From NCBI GenBank assembly GCA_964473485.1, contig CAYYPH010000016.1:30174-94173 (forward strand): a stretch of DNA of 64,000 nt, in the 5' to 3' direction. A program made the position numbers and the translations under genes. Source of the DNA: CAIVAT01 sp964473485. Lineage in GTDB: Bacteria; Bacteroidota; Bacteroidia; Bacteroidales; FEN-979. Positions within the stretch are counted from its first letter, which is position 1. Every line of letters begins with the position of its first letter. The notes under the pieces are model-generated. The model searched no databases and was not told the DNA's origin. It worked only from the letters and a program-made list of their open reading frames with translations. Positions 53,701 to 62,179 of this stretch are shown here, piece after piece.

Positions 53701-56700
53701 AAGGTCTGAACGACGACGGAACCCTGGCTAACCCTGAAACCCGCTGGGGTGGGATCATGCGGAAGATCGAAACCACCGACTTTGAGGCCACGAACATCCA
53801 GTATATTGAATTCTGGATGATGGATCCCTTTGTTTACGACTCCACCAACAGCGGTCAGCTCTATTTTAACCTGGGCGACATTTCGGAGGATATTCTGAGG
53901 GATGGACGAAAAAGTTTCGAGAACGGCCTGCCCACTTCCGAAGTAATCACCGATGTCGATACCACCATCTGGGGCCGGGTGCCTCAGTTCCAGGCCCTGG
54001 TGGATGCCTTCGACAACAACCCTGCCTCCCGGCCTTTCCAGGATGTCGGTTACGATGGTCTGAGGGATCAGGATGAGCTTTCATTTTTCGATACCACCTA
54101 TGTTACCCGGGTCAGGAATGCTTTCGGTACCGGTTCGGGCGCTTACAAGGCTGCTTCATCCGACCCCTCGGCTGATAATTTCCATTATTTCCGTGGTACC
54201 GATTATGATAATGACCCCACCTTCAGCAGTGTGCTGAACCGGTATAAAAAATTCAACGGGCCTGAGGGGAACAGCGCGACACAGGAACAATCGACCGAAA
54301 ACTACTCCATCACGGCCACCACCCTTCCGAACGTGGAGGACATCAACAAGGACAATACGCTCAGCGAGCAGGAAAGGTATTACCAGTATGTCGTCCAGCT
54401 CAATCGCGAAAAGATGAAGGCGGGGATGAATTACATTACCAACGTATATAAAGCATCCGACATTCCATTGGCCGACGGCACCCGCGGATCGGTAACCTGG
54501 TACCAGTTCAAGATCCCCATCAGGACACCTGACCAGGTGATCGGGAACATCAATGATTTCAACTCCATCCGGTTCCTGAGGGTCTTCATGAAAAATTTCG
54601 AACGGCCCATCGTTTGCCGCTTTGGTACCCTTGAACTCACCCGCGGAGAATGGAGAAAGTATACGTATAGCCTGCTCTCCCCCGGTGAATATATTCCCGA
54701 TGATGAGCAGAATGCCACCCAGTTCGACATTGCCACGGTGAGCCTTGAGGAGAACGGCAACAAACAGCCCATTCCTTATGTAATGCCCCCGGGAATCGAA
54801 AGGGAGACCAACTGGGGGTCGACCAACCAGCAGCAACTCAACGAGCAGTCGATGTCGTTCAAGGTTTGCAACCTGGTGGACGGGGATGCGCGGGCGGCTT
54901 ATAAAACCACTGATTTCGATTTCAGGCAGTTCAAACGTCTCAAGATGTTCGTCCATGCCGAACAGGCCATCCGGACGCAGAACCTGAAGACCGGCGACCT
55001 GACGATCCTGATGAGGATCGGTTCCGACTTCACCGAGAACTATTACGAGTACGAGATCCCGCTGAGTTTCACGGCGTGGGGCACACGGGCCGACAACCCG
55101 GACGCCATCTGGCCCGAAGGCAATGCTTTCGACATTGATCTGGAGCGGCTGGTCGAGGTCAAGTACAACCGGATGATCGCCATGCGCGACCAGGGACTGC
55201 AGCTCGCCGGTTCGATGCCATATGTAGAGTACGACGGGAAGAACAAGATAACAGTAGTAGGTTCGCCCACCATCAGTGATGTACGGGCCATCATGATCGG
55301 GGTCAGGAACCCGAAAAAAAGCCCGCAGTCGCCCGACGACGACGGACAGTCGAAATGCGCCGAGATCTGGGTCGACGAACTTCGGCTCACCGACTTCAAC
55401 AAGAAGGGAGGCTGGGCCGCACAGGCAAGGGTGGCGGTTGAACTCGCCGATCTTGGCAGGGTTCAGCTTACCGGGAGTTACATGAGTTCGGGATTCGGAA
55501 CGCTGGAGGTCAAACAAACCAAAAGGCCCATGGAAGCAGTTTTGATGTTCGGATTCGACACCGACCTTGAACTGGGTAAATTCTTCCCTCCAAAGACCGG
55601 CATCAGGATCCCGATGCATTTCGATTATTCGATGCAGCACGACAGTCCGCGTTACGACCCCCTCAACCCCGACCTTTACCTGAGCGATGTGATCGGGGCC
55701 TTCGACTCAAAGGAGCAGAAAGACTCCATCAGGTCGATCACACAGGCTTACACCCAGCGTAAGAATTTCAACCTGATGAATGTCAGGAAGGAGCGTACCA
55801 GCGAGAAAAAACCCCGGATCTACGATATCGAGAATTTCAATGCCAGCTATTCATACTCCGAGATCTACCACCGTGACGTGGACGTGGAGTACGATCTTCG
55901 TAAAAAGTATTCAGGCGGACTGGGATACACTTTTGCCGCCCAGCCGAAAAACGTACAGCCGTTCAAGACATCAAAGGCATTTGCGCCCAAATCACTGGCC
56001 CTGATCAAGGACTTCAACTTCTACTACCTGCCCAAATCTTTCTCCTTCAGAACCGACATGAACCGTGAGTTTACCCAGCGCAAATTCAGGAACAAGAGCG
56101 CAGCGATCGTACCCATGGAGACCTTCTATGTGAAGCGCTGGGATTGGACCAGAACCTACGATTTTAAATACGACTTCGCAAAATCATTGAAAATCAGTCT
56201 CGTTGCCAATGCCAGTAGCTTTATCAACGAACCTCCGGGTCAGATCAACCGATCGAACCGCGACCAGGTATGGAGCGAAATATTCTCGTTCGGAACGATG
56301 ACGAATTACAACCAGGGTTTCAATGTAACCTGGGATATCCCCATTGGTAAGATCCCCTTACTCGATTTTATCACACTGAACTCGGGATACCAGGCCACTT
56401 ACCGCTGGACAGCCTCCCCCGTCTCTATTCAACCGCAGTTCGGCAATAACATTGAAAATTCGAGCACCCTCATGTTGAATGGAGGTTTGAACCTGGTAAC
56501 CCTTTATAACAAGGTGCCCTACCTGAAAAAACTGAACCAGGGAACCATGCGGTCGAGCCGACCCAACACACCTGAACCGGCGAAAGTGAAGAAGGATAAA
56601 GATCTGGCCAAACAGGACAGCCTGAAACCCAAACGCGAAGGTCCGAGCATCGGAAGGATCATCCTGGACGGTACCATGCGGTTCCTGATGGGAATCCGTA

Positions 56701-58040
56701 CTGCCAAGTTCACCTATACCCAGAATAACGGAACCCTGTTGCCCGGCTTCAGGCCTGAACCGGTAGCGTTAGGGAATGACTGGGGAGCCAACGCGCCAGG
56801 CCTCGGTTTCATCTTCGGCGGTCAGCAGGACATCAGACCAAAGGCAACGGCCAATGGCTGGATCACCACCGATACGACCCTGAACCTGCCCTATGCGACG
56901 AAATTCTCGGAGAACCTGTCGGTGAATGTCAGTATAGAACCCATCAAGGACCTCCGGATCGAGGTGACGGCCACCCGTCAGTATTCCAAATCACATCAGG
57001 AGTATTACCGCGCCGACGCCAGCGGTAATTTCCCGACCTCGCCACTTACCCCCTGGGACCAGGGCAGTTTCACGATGTCGTACATCATGATCGGTACCTC
57101 CTTTGATTCGGAGGATGAATTCGGACGGTCGGAGACCTTTGAGCGGATGAAACAATACCGTATGCAGATTGCCACGAGGTATGGGGCAGATAATCCGAAT
57201 TCGAAATCCATCAACGATTCCACCGGTTTCCCCGAGGGGTACGGGCCCACCCAACAGGAGGTGCTTGGGATGGCTTTCCTGGCCGCCTATTCGGGAAAGG
57301 ACCCCGCCACGATCAAGCTCAATGCCTTCCCGACCATCCCCTTGCCGAACTGGCGACTGACCTACGACGGTCTGGCCAAACTAAAGGTTTTCAAGAAATT
57401 CCTGCGCACGCTCACGCTCACGCACGCTTACCTTTCCACATACAGCATCGGCAACTTCAATTCCAATATCCGGTATACCGAAATGTTCGGTCAGCCCTCC
57501 GCACTCGACGATGCCGGCAACTTCATACCCTTTACGCAGCTAACGGTGGTATCGCTCACCGAGCAGTTCAACCCACTGCTGAAGATCGATCTTGGGTTCA
57601 TCAACAGCCTGCTGGCCAGCGTCGAGCTGAAGCGTGGAAGGAACATCTCGTTTGCCTTTACGAACAACCAGCTTACCGAGATCACCAGCAATGAGTTCGT
57701 GATCGGGGTGGGATACCGTATCAAGGGACTGAAACTGAATTTTTCAGGACTGCTCGGCGGCGGTAAAAAGACCAAGACAAACAGCGATCTCAACCTGAAG
57801 CTCGATTTCTCGATGCGCAAGAACAAGACGGTCCTCCGGCGCATCGACCAGGACATCAACCAGGTATCGGTAGGACAACTGGCCACTGCCATCAACTTCT
57901 CGGCCGATTACAACCTCAGCGCCAGGTTCAACGTGCGTTTCTATTTCGACAAAGTCATCAATTCGCCATACGTATCGAACCAGTACCGTACCTCTAACAC
58001 ACGTGGGGGGATAGCGCTCAGGTTCACGCTTTCACAATAG
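50772..58040 (+). CDS. sprA: Cell-surface protein SprA, type IX secretion outer-membrane translocon
   Basis: A 2422-residue protein of SprA length. SprA forms a very large outer-membrane beta barrel through which type IX secretion substrates, including gliding adhesins and enzymes, cross the outer membrane. A signal peptide (VFSLAILVFLFAAGYSLQAS) is followed by the conserved early segment YDPVTRQYYYSYKIGNISYR, the repeated glycine/aromatic strands of a barrel and conserved motifs such as YIDDFEGAKSTIDLKN and AEIWVDELRLTDFNKKGGWA. It ends TRGGIALRFTLSQ. I chose ATG 50772 because the TTG at 50754 adds six residues only. The order ruvA-sprA-gcvH matches other Bacteroidota. No type IX C-terminal sorting domain was recognised in other proteins here. 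Confidence 0.96.
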   Translation: MHFLNLVKKSDLYSVFSLAILVFLFAAGYSLQASGYARRLNILVSSPDSITKGDSVQLRYPFTEEDILPGTGKENGLYLKNPSNLKTTIEYDPVTRQYYYSYKIGNISYRIPTTLSFDEYQNQDLQGMINQYWQERADAATMDNARGVIPKIVIPGKVFETIFGNNTVDIRPQGSAEINFGIVSNRRDDPMLNTRQRRQTNFDFDERIQMNVIAKIGDKIEFKVNYNTEATFEFENKLKLKYEGKEDDIIQLIEAGDVNMPLNTSLIRGTESLFGIKTKLRFGRLSVTALYSQQKSETKDIIVEGNAQTTRFRIRADEYEENKHFFLSQVFRDNYKKAMQKLPIVTSNVNILRVEVWVTNIGAAISENRNIVAFMDIGETNPYNSRVFTGDPTKRYPDNEANNLYQVLMPTPADTAIMRSINTVGNYLQSAPFYLISGQDFEKVENARKLLPSEYSFNPKLGFISLNTQLNSDQTLAVAYQYQVIGDTAVYQVGEFSDQGIITPQCLMLKLLKSTALNTKLPTWKLMMKNVYSLGAYQLQGNDFTLNVLYSGNANGVPTAYLSETRIKGVPLLRVMNWDNLNQQFNPPPDGMFDWIDNAATQGGTIQSSNGRVYFTVLEPFGQDLRDSIYDPADPKGSLALADKYCFDSLYTMTKTMAKQYPDKNKFVLDGFYKSAAGAEISLNAFNVPQNSVRVMAGGIQLQENVDYTVDYTLGRVRIINEGILNSGTPIKISLESNEMFNVQTKRLMGAHIDYRINKDFIIGATIINLNERPLTQKVNYGDEPMSNTMWGFNLSYRTQSRLITRFVDAIPLINTKAPSSIAVDAEFAQFIPGHSKAIGKSGTTYIDDFEGAKSTIDLKNMAMWFMASTPQGQVTRNMFPEGATGTDLKYGYNRAKLAWYIIDPLFYDKNTNLVPPNVSNQELSNQYVRQVWETEIFPNKQPLNGVPVNLAVFNMAFYPSERGPYNYEVTPTDYSKGLNDDGTLANPETRWGGIMRKIETTDFEATNIQYIEFWMMDPFVYDSTNSGQLYFNLGDISEDILRDGRKSFENGLPTSEVITDVDTTIWGRVPQFQALVDAFDNNPASRPFQDVGYDGLRDQDELSFFDTTYVTRVRNAFGTGSGAYKAASSDPSADNFHYFRGTDYDNDPTFSSVLNRYKKFNGPEGNSATQEQSTENYSITATTLPNVEDINKDNTLSEQERYYQYVVQLNREKMKAGMNYITNVYKASDIPLADGTRGSVTWYQFKIPIRTPDQVIGNINDFNSIRFLRVFMKNFERPIVCRFGTLELTRGEWRKYTYSLLSPGEYIPDDEQNATQFDIATVSLEENGNKQPIPYVMPPGIERETNWGSTNQQQLNEQSMSFKVCNLVDGDARAAYKTTDFDFRQFKRLKMFVHAEQAIRTQNLKTGDLTILMRIGSDFTENYYEYEIPLSFTAWGTRADNPDAIWPEGNAFDIDLERLVEVKYNRMIAMRDQGLQLAGSMPYVEYDGKNKITVVGSPTISDVRAIMIGVRNPKKSPQSPDDDGQSKCAEIWVDELRLTDFNKKGGWAAQARVAVELADLGRVQLTGSYMSSGFGTLEVKQTKRPMEAVLMFGFDTDLELGKFFPPKTGIRIPMHFDYSMQHDSPRYDPLNPDLYLSDVIGAFDSKEQKDSIRSITQAYTQRKNFNLMNVRKERTSEKKPRIYDIENFNASYSYSEIYHRDVDVEYDLRKKYSGGLGYTFAAQPKNVQPFKTSKAFAPKSLALIKDFNFYYLPKSFSFRTDMNREFTQRKFRNKSAAIVPMETFYVKRWDWTRTYDFKYDFAKSLKISLVANASSFINEPPGQINRSNRDQVWSEIFSFGTMTNYNQGFNVTWDIPIGKIPLLDFITLNSGYQATYRWTASPVSIQPQFGNNIENSSTLMLNGGLNLVTLYNKVPYLKKLNQGTMRSSRPNTPEPAKVKKDKDLAKQDSLKPKREGPSIGRIILDGTMRFLMGIRTAKFTYTQNNGTLLPGFRPEPVALGNDWGANAPGLGFIFGGQQDIRPKATANGWITTDTTLNLPYATKFSENLSVNVSIEPIKDLRIEVTATRQYSKSHQEYYRADASGNFPTSPLTPWDQGSFTMSYIMIGTSFDSEDEFGRSETFERMKQYRMQIATRYGADNPNSKSINDSTGFPEGYGPTQQEVLGMAFLAAYSGKDPATIKLNAFPTIPLPNWRLTYDGLAKLKVFKKFLRTLTLTHAYLSTYSIGNFNSNIRYTEMFGQPSALDDAGNFIPFTQLTVVSLTEQFNPLLKIDLGFINSLLASVELKRGRNISFAFTNNQLTEITSNEFVIGVGYRIKGLKLNFSGLLGGGKKTKTNSDLNLKLDFSMRKNKTVLRRIDQDINQVSVGQLATAINFSADYNLSARFNVRFYFDKVINSPYVSNQYRTSNTRGGIALRFTLSQ

Positions 58041-58048
58041 ACGGTTCT

Positions 58049-58355
58049 CGTGACACGTGACGCAATTTAATGAGTGAATGAGTGAATGAGTGAATGATTG
58101 AATGAGTGATTGATTGAATAATTGAATGATTGAATGATTGAATGATTGAATGATTGAATGATTGAATGATTGAATGAATGTCAGGTAATTGTGGATTTTC
58201 CGTTTTCCATTTTCCATTTTCCATTTTCAATTCATTGTCCATTGTCAACTGTCCATTGTCAATTCTCCCTTCCCCCTTCCCCCTTCTCCCTTCCACGGTC
58301 CACAGTCCACAGTCCACGGTCATTCACGTGACGCGTGACGAGTGACGCGTGACGG
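58049..58355. repeat. Mosaic of heptamer and octamer tandem repeats downstream of sprA
   Basis: The 395-nt spacer 58041-58435 is almost all simple repeat. From 58049 it has GTGAC units, from 58071 to about 58180 octamers TGAGTGAA and TGATTGAA, from about 58201 heptamers TTTCCAT, then TGTCCAT, CTTCCCC and CAGTCCA types to about 58320, and from 58326 to 58355 heptamers GTGACGC, GTGACGA, GTGACGG. The last 80 nt before gcvH are normal promoter-like sequence. Confidence 0.9.
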
Positions 58356-58403
58356 GTTTGTGAAAAAATTAACCGGTCGGGAAATTGGTTCCCGAAAATT
58401 CTT

Positions 58404-58411
58404 TATTTTTG
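58404..58411 (+). promoter_or_regulatory. -7 box for gcvH
   Basis: TATTTTTG matches TAnnTTTG, 24 nt before the gcvH ATG; a TTGG at 58385-58388 is too close to be a standard -33 box. Confidence 0.45.
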
Positions 58412-58435
58412 AAAAAAACTTTAATACGAATCAAC

Positions 58436-58816
58436 ATGAACGTTCCTGCAAATCTGAAGTACACAAAGGATCACGAATGGCTGAAAGTGGAAGGCGGCGA
58501 AGCCCTGGTCGGCATAACCGATTTTGCTCAGCATGAACTGGGCGACATTGTCTTTATCGAAGTAGAGACGGTAGGCGAAACGCTGGATAAACATGAATCA
58601 TTCGGAACGATCGAGGCCGTGAAAACGGTTTCCGACATGTTCATGCCGGTTTCGGGCGAAGTGCTTGAGTTTAATGATCTTCTGACCACCAATCCGGAAA
58701 CCATCAATAAAGACCCTTATGATAAAGGCTGGGTTGTCAGGATCCGGTTGACCAACCCTGCAGAGGTGGCCGAACTCCTTGATGCTGCGCAGTACGAAGC
58801 CCAGATCGCGGGGTAA
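58436..58816 (+). CDS. gcvH: Glycine cleavage system H protein
   Basis: A 126-residue lipoyl carrier that shuttles the methylamine group between the P, T and L proteins of glycine cleavage in the cytoplasm. The lipoylated Lys is in SFGTIEAVKTVSDMFMPVSG, with ELGDIVFIEVETVGETLDKH before it and the family ending NPETINKDPYDKGWVVRIRL. Length is normal. I chose ATG 58436 (MNVPANLKYTKDHEW); the longer frame from 58385 overlaps the promoter region. It forms the third member of the ruvA-sprA-gcvH order and is convergent with uvrC, with a terminator hairpin just after its stop. Confidence 0.97.
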   Translation: MNVPANLKYTKDHEWLKVEGGEALVGITDFAQHELGDIVFIEVETVGETLDKHESFGTIEAVKTVSDMFMPVSGEVLEFNDLLTTNPETINKDPYDKGWVVRIRLTNPAEVAELLDAAQYEAQIAG

Positions 58817-58842
58817 TAAGCCTTACTTTCCGTTCGAGAAAT

Positions 58843-60702
58843 TCAGCCCCCGGGCGAAGGGGCTTTTTCGCCATTGGTGGCGGGTTCAGCGGGGTGAAAA
58901 TGGTCGTACACGATCTTTCCCTTCGCCTTGCCGATGACCTCCTGCAGTGCCTCGAGTGTGGCCAGCCTGATTTGTTTCACCGATTTGAATTTCCACAATA
59001 ATTTCTGGTTGAGACTGTATCCAACACCCTGTATCTCGGTGAGTTGCGGGGTGAGTGCAGCCTTTTCGCGTTTCCGGCGGTGATGGGTAATCCCGAACCG
59101 GTGGGCTTCGTCGCGCATCTGCTGGATGATGCGCAGGGTTTCAGACTTTTTGTCGAGGTACATCGGCAGGGGATCGTTCGGGTAATAGATCTCCTCCAGT
59201 TTTTTGGCGATGCCTATGACGGTCATCTTTCCTCCAAGACCCAGTTTCTCCAGGCTTGCCAGGGCCGCGCTCAACTGACCTTTCCCGCCATCCACGATGA
59301 TCAGCTGCGGCAACGGCTTTTGTTCTTCGATCAGCCGTTTGTAGCGCCGGTAAATGATCTCTTCCATCGATGCAAAATCGTTTGGCCCTTCCACGGTTTT
59401 GATGTTGAAATGGCGGTATTCGCTTTTATCGGGTTTGGCATTCCTGAAGCAAACCATGGCTGCTACGGCACTGTCGCCCTGGATGTTGGAGTTGTCGAAA
59501 CATTCGATGTGGGCAGGAAGTTCCGTCATCCTCAGATCTTTCATCATTGTATCGAGAATCCGGCGGGCCCGGTGTTCCGGATCGACCTGCTCCTTCTGCT
59601 TTTCCTTTTCAATTTGATAATACTTCACATTCCGCTGTGATAATTCAAGGAGTTTTTTCTTGTCACCGATTTTCGGAATGGTGAAAGTAGTTCCGGGGAT
59701 GGAATATTCGAGGGGAAAAGGTACGATCACCTCGGGCGATTCGCTCTTGAACCGCTGCCGTATCTCGGTGATGGCGATGGAGAGCAGCTCTTCGGGCGAT
59801 TCATCCAGCTTTTTCTGCAGCTCGATGGTGTGTACCTGGATGATGGCGCCGTTCATCACCTTCATATAATTGACATAGGCCGACAGTCCTTCGGCGGTGA
59901 TGGAGAACACATCCACGTTGTTGATGGATGGGTTCACGACCGTCGATTTACTCTGGTACTTATCGAGCAGTGCCAGTTTCTCCTTGACCAGGTGCGCTTT
60001 TTCGAATTCCTCGGCGGCAGCCAGCTCCATCATCAGTTCACGGAGTTGTTTTGCCACGGTCGTGATGTTTCCCTTGATGATCTCCTTGATGGCCGCGATC
60101 GATGTTTCGTAGTCGGTCGCTTCCTGCAGCCCTTCGCACGGACCCTTGCAGTTCCCGATATGGTACTCGAGGCAGACCTTGAATTTTCCGGATGTGATGT
60201 TTTTCTGCGTAAGGTTCAGCGAACAATTCCTGAGGGGATAGATCTGCCGGCTGAGTTCAAGCAGGGTGTGCATCAGCCGCACATTGGCATACGGTCCGAA
60301 GTAAACCGATCCGTCGCGGATAACATGGCGGGTCGGGAATATCCGGGGGAAGGGTTCGTTTTTAATGCAGATCCACGGGAAGGTCTTGTCGTCCTTGAGG
60401 GCTACGTTATAGTGAGGCTGGTATTTCTTGATCAGGTTATTCTCGAGCAGCAGCGCATCCTGTTCGGTCTCCACCACGATGTATTTGATGTCGGCGATCT
60501 TTCGCACCAGCATCTGCACCTTCCCGCTGATTGAATTTATTTTGGTGAAGTAGGAGCTGACCCGCTTTTTCAGGTCTTTGGCCTTGCCGACGTAGATGAT
60601 CCTGTTTTTATCGTCGAAATACTGGTAAACCCCCGGTTTGTGCGGCAGGTTTTTCACGATCGACTCGAGGTGGGAGAAATATTTTTCGCGGGCGCCGGTC
60701 AT
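58843..60702 (-). CDS. uvrC: UvrABC excinuclease subunit C
   Basis: A 619-residue UvrC, which cuts the damaged DNA strand on both sides of a lesion in nucleotide excision repair. The N-terminal GIY-YIG-type nuclease domain has HKPGVYQYFDDKNRIIYVGK and AKDLKKRVSSYF, the UVR motif near residue 205 (ELMMELAAAEEFEKAHLVKE) binds UvrB, the C-terminal RNase H-like nuclease includes HIECFDNSNIQGDSAVAAMV and LIIVDGGKGQLSAAL, and a helix-hairpin-helix region ends the protein (EIQGVGYSLNQKLLWKFKSV). I chose ATG 60702 (MTGAREKYF); the longer frame to 60894 overlaps the SDR gene and is not family-like. Confidence 0.97.
   Translation of the reverse strand: MTGAREKYFSHLESIVKNLPHKPGVYQYFDDKNRIIYVGKAKDLKKRVSSYFTKINSISGKVQMLVRKIADIKYIVVETEQDALLLENNLIKKYQPHYNVALKDDKTFPWICIKNEPFPRIFPTRHVIRDGSVYFGPYANVRLMHTLLELSRQIYPLRNCSLNLTQKNITSGKFKVCLEYHIGNCKGPCEGLQEATDYETSIAAIKEIIKGNITTVAKQLRELMMELAAAEEFEKAHLVKEKLALLDKYQSKSTVVNPSINNVDVFSITAEGLSAYVNYMKVMNGAIIQVHTIELQKKLDESPEELLSIAITEIRQRFKSESPEVIVPFPLEYSIPGTTFTIPKIGDKKKLLELSQRNVKYYQIEKEKQKEQVDPEHRARRILDTMMKDLRMTELPAHIECFDNSNIQGDSAVAAMVCFRNAKPDKSEYRHFNIKTVEGPNDFASMEEIIYRRYKRLIEEQKPLPQLIIVDGGKGQLSAALASLEKLGLGGKMTVIGIAKKLEEIYYPNDPLPMYLDKKSETLRIIQQMRDEAHRFGITHHRRKREKAALTPQLTEIQGVGYSLNQKLLWKFKSVKQIRLATLEALQEVIGKAKGKIVYDHFHPAEPATNGEKAPSPGG
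58845..58868 (+). terminator. Intrinsic terminator of gcvH
   Basis: AGCCCC (58845-58850), an 8-nt loop and GGGGCT (58859-58864) followed by TTTT form a rho-independent terminator 28 nt after the gcvH stop. It lies inside the last codons of the opposite-strand uvrC gene. Confidence 0.75.
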
Positions 60703-60740
60703 GGTGCAAAAATAGCAGTTTTCGTCCACTGCGGCAACGG

Positions 60741-62162
60741 CTACCTCGCGATATTCCTGATCATCCCCATGTAGATCATGGTTCGCCAGGGCCAGAGCAG
60801 CAACCAGTAGATCCTTCCCCATATGCCGATAGGCCGGAAGGTGGCGGTGAGGTGCAGCAGGTTGCCGGGACCGATCCTGAACTCGAGCCAGCACTCACCG
60901 GGTTGTTTCATCTCAGCGTAAAGCAACAGCCGGTTTTCCGTTTTGTTTGCACAGATAACCCGCCAGAAGTCGAGCGCATCGCCCGGGGCGAGATCGTCGG
61001 GTCTGGTCCTGCCCCGGCGAAGGCCAACACCGCCGGCCAGTTTATCGATGAATCCGCGAAGGTTCCAGAGGCAGTTACCGAAATACCAGCCGTTTTCCCC
61101 GCCGATCGACCAGATGCGGGCAAGGACAAGTTCAGGATCGTTCACCCTGCGGTTCAACCTTTGTTTGTAACATCCGTAAACCGGAACTTCGGCGAAATGC
61201 GAGAGTCCCTGGCGCAGGGCAATGCTTGTCATGGCGTCTTTCCAGCTTGAAAGCACCTGGTGTTGTTCCACCCGGTCGAAGGCAAGTTCGATGGCCTGAT
61301 CATAACCTATCGGCCGGATACCCAGCATCTGCTCCAGCTCGTTGTCCTTGCAGATCACCTCCACCTTCATGCTGTTGACAAGGTTGACCGCCAGGGGATA
61401 GGAGACAGCGGTTACGAAGAACAGCCAGTAGGAGGAGAGCTTGGGGGTCATCACGGGAACCACCCAGATCTTCCGGTGCAATCCCCTGACCTTCGCGAAC
61501 CTGAGCAGCATCTCCCGGTATGTCAGGATTTCCGGTCCGCCGATATCAAAACTCCGGTTGAAGGTCATTTCGTTCAGCATGACCCCGCTGAGATACTGCA
61601 CCACATTGCGTACGGCGATGGGCTGCGAACGGGTGTTCATCCACCTCGGGGCGACCATGACCGGCAGTTTCTCCACCAGGTCGCGCATGATCTCGAAAGA
61701 GGCGCTGCCCGACCCTACGATGATGCCGGCCCGCAGCGTAGTGAGGGCATAACGGTTTGATGCCAGGATTTTCTCCACTTTTTTCCGCGAAGAAAGATGC
61801 TTTGACAAACGTTCCTCGTTGACGATTCCGCTGAGGTAGATCACCTGCCTGGCCCTGGTTTGCTCAAGCCTCGATTTAAAGTTTTCAGCGGTCCTGGCTT
61901 CGAGCGTCTCGAAATCTTCACTGGTTGTCGCCATCGAATGGATCAGGAAGAAGGCCACGTCGATATCAGCGGGGATCCGCTCCAACTCCTCATGGAGCAG
62001 AAAATCAACCTCGATCACCTGAAGGCGGTCACTATGGAACCTGCCTTTCTCGAAGCGGTTGGAATCCCTGACACAGCAAACCACCTCGTGACCCTCGTCA
62101 AGCAGCACGGGCAACAGCCGTTTGGCTATGTAACCCGTTGCGCCTGTCAGTAGGATCTTCAT
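60741..62162 (-). CDS. SDR-family oxidoreductase with DUF2867 C-terminal domain
   Basis: A 473-residue protein in two parts. Residues 1-300 are an atypical short-chain dehydrogenase/reductase domain beginning MKILLTGATGYIAKRLLPVL (NAD(P)-binding), with VAFFLIHSMATTSEDFETLE, YLSGIVNEERLSKHLSSR and LRAGIIVGSGSASFEIMRDL as in the NmrA/YbjT-like group. Residues 320-470 are a DUF2867 domain (GGVGLRRGRTRPDDLAPGD, YAEMKQPGECWLEFRIGPG, GRIYWLLLWPWRTMIYMGM), whose end is hydrophobic and may touch the membrane. This fusion is a known combination of unknown function. It lies between uvrC and a sensor kinase gene on the same strand, with gaps of 38 and 17 nt. Confidence 0.85.
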   Translation of the reverse strand: MKILLTGATGYIAKRLLPVLLDEGHEVVCCVRDSNRFEKGRFHSDRLQVIEVDFLLHEELERIPADIDVAFFLIHSMATTSEDFETLEARTAENFKSRLEQTRARQVIYLSGIVNEERLSKHLSSRKKVEKILASNRYALTTLRAGIIVGSGSASFEIMRDLVEKLPVMVAPRWMNTRSQPIAVRNVVQYLSGVMLNEMTFNRSFDIGGPEILTYREMLLRFAKVRGLHRKIWVVPVMTPKLSSYWLFFVTAVSYPLAVNLVNSMKVEVICKDNELEQMLGIRPIGYDQAIELAFDRVEQHQVLSSWKDAMTSIALRQGLSHFAEVPVYGCYKQRLNRRVNDPELVLARIWSIGGENGWYFGNCLWNLRGFIDKLAGGVGLRRGRTRPDDLAPGDALDFWRVICANKTENRLLLYAEMKQPGECWLEFRIGPGNLLHLTATFRPIGIWGRIYWLLLWPWRTMIYMGMIRNIAR

Positions 62163-62179
62163 GATGGTTGATGGATGGC

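Noticed and set aside
54156..55640. 494-codon open frame antisense to sprA
   Set aside because: It lies wholly within sprA, has a composition rich in Gly, His, Arg and Asp without family motifs, and no promoter or start context; it is a shadow of the sprA codon pattern.
58843..58868. Terminator hairpin read as a terminator for uvrC
   Set aside because: The T-run follows the stem only on the plus strand, so it serves gcvH; for uvrC it lies within the final codons.
60703..60894. N-terminal extension of uvrC
   Set aside because: The added 64 codons overlap the 3' end of the SDR/DUF2867 gene and do not resemble UvrC, whose conserved start is at 60702.
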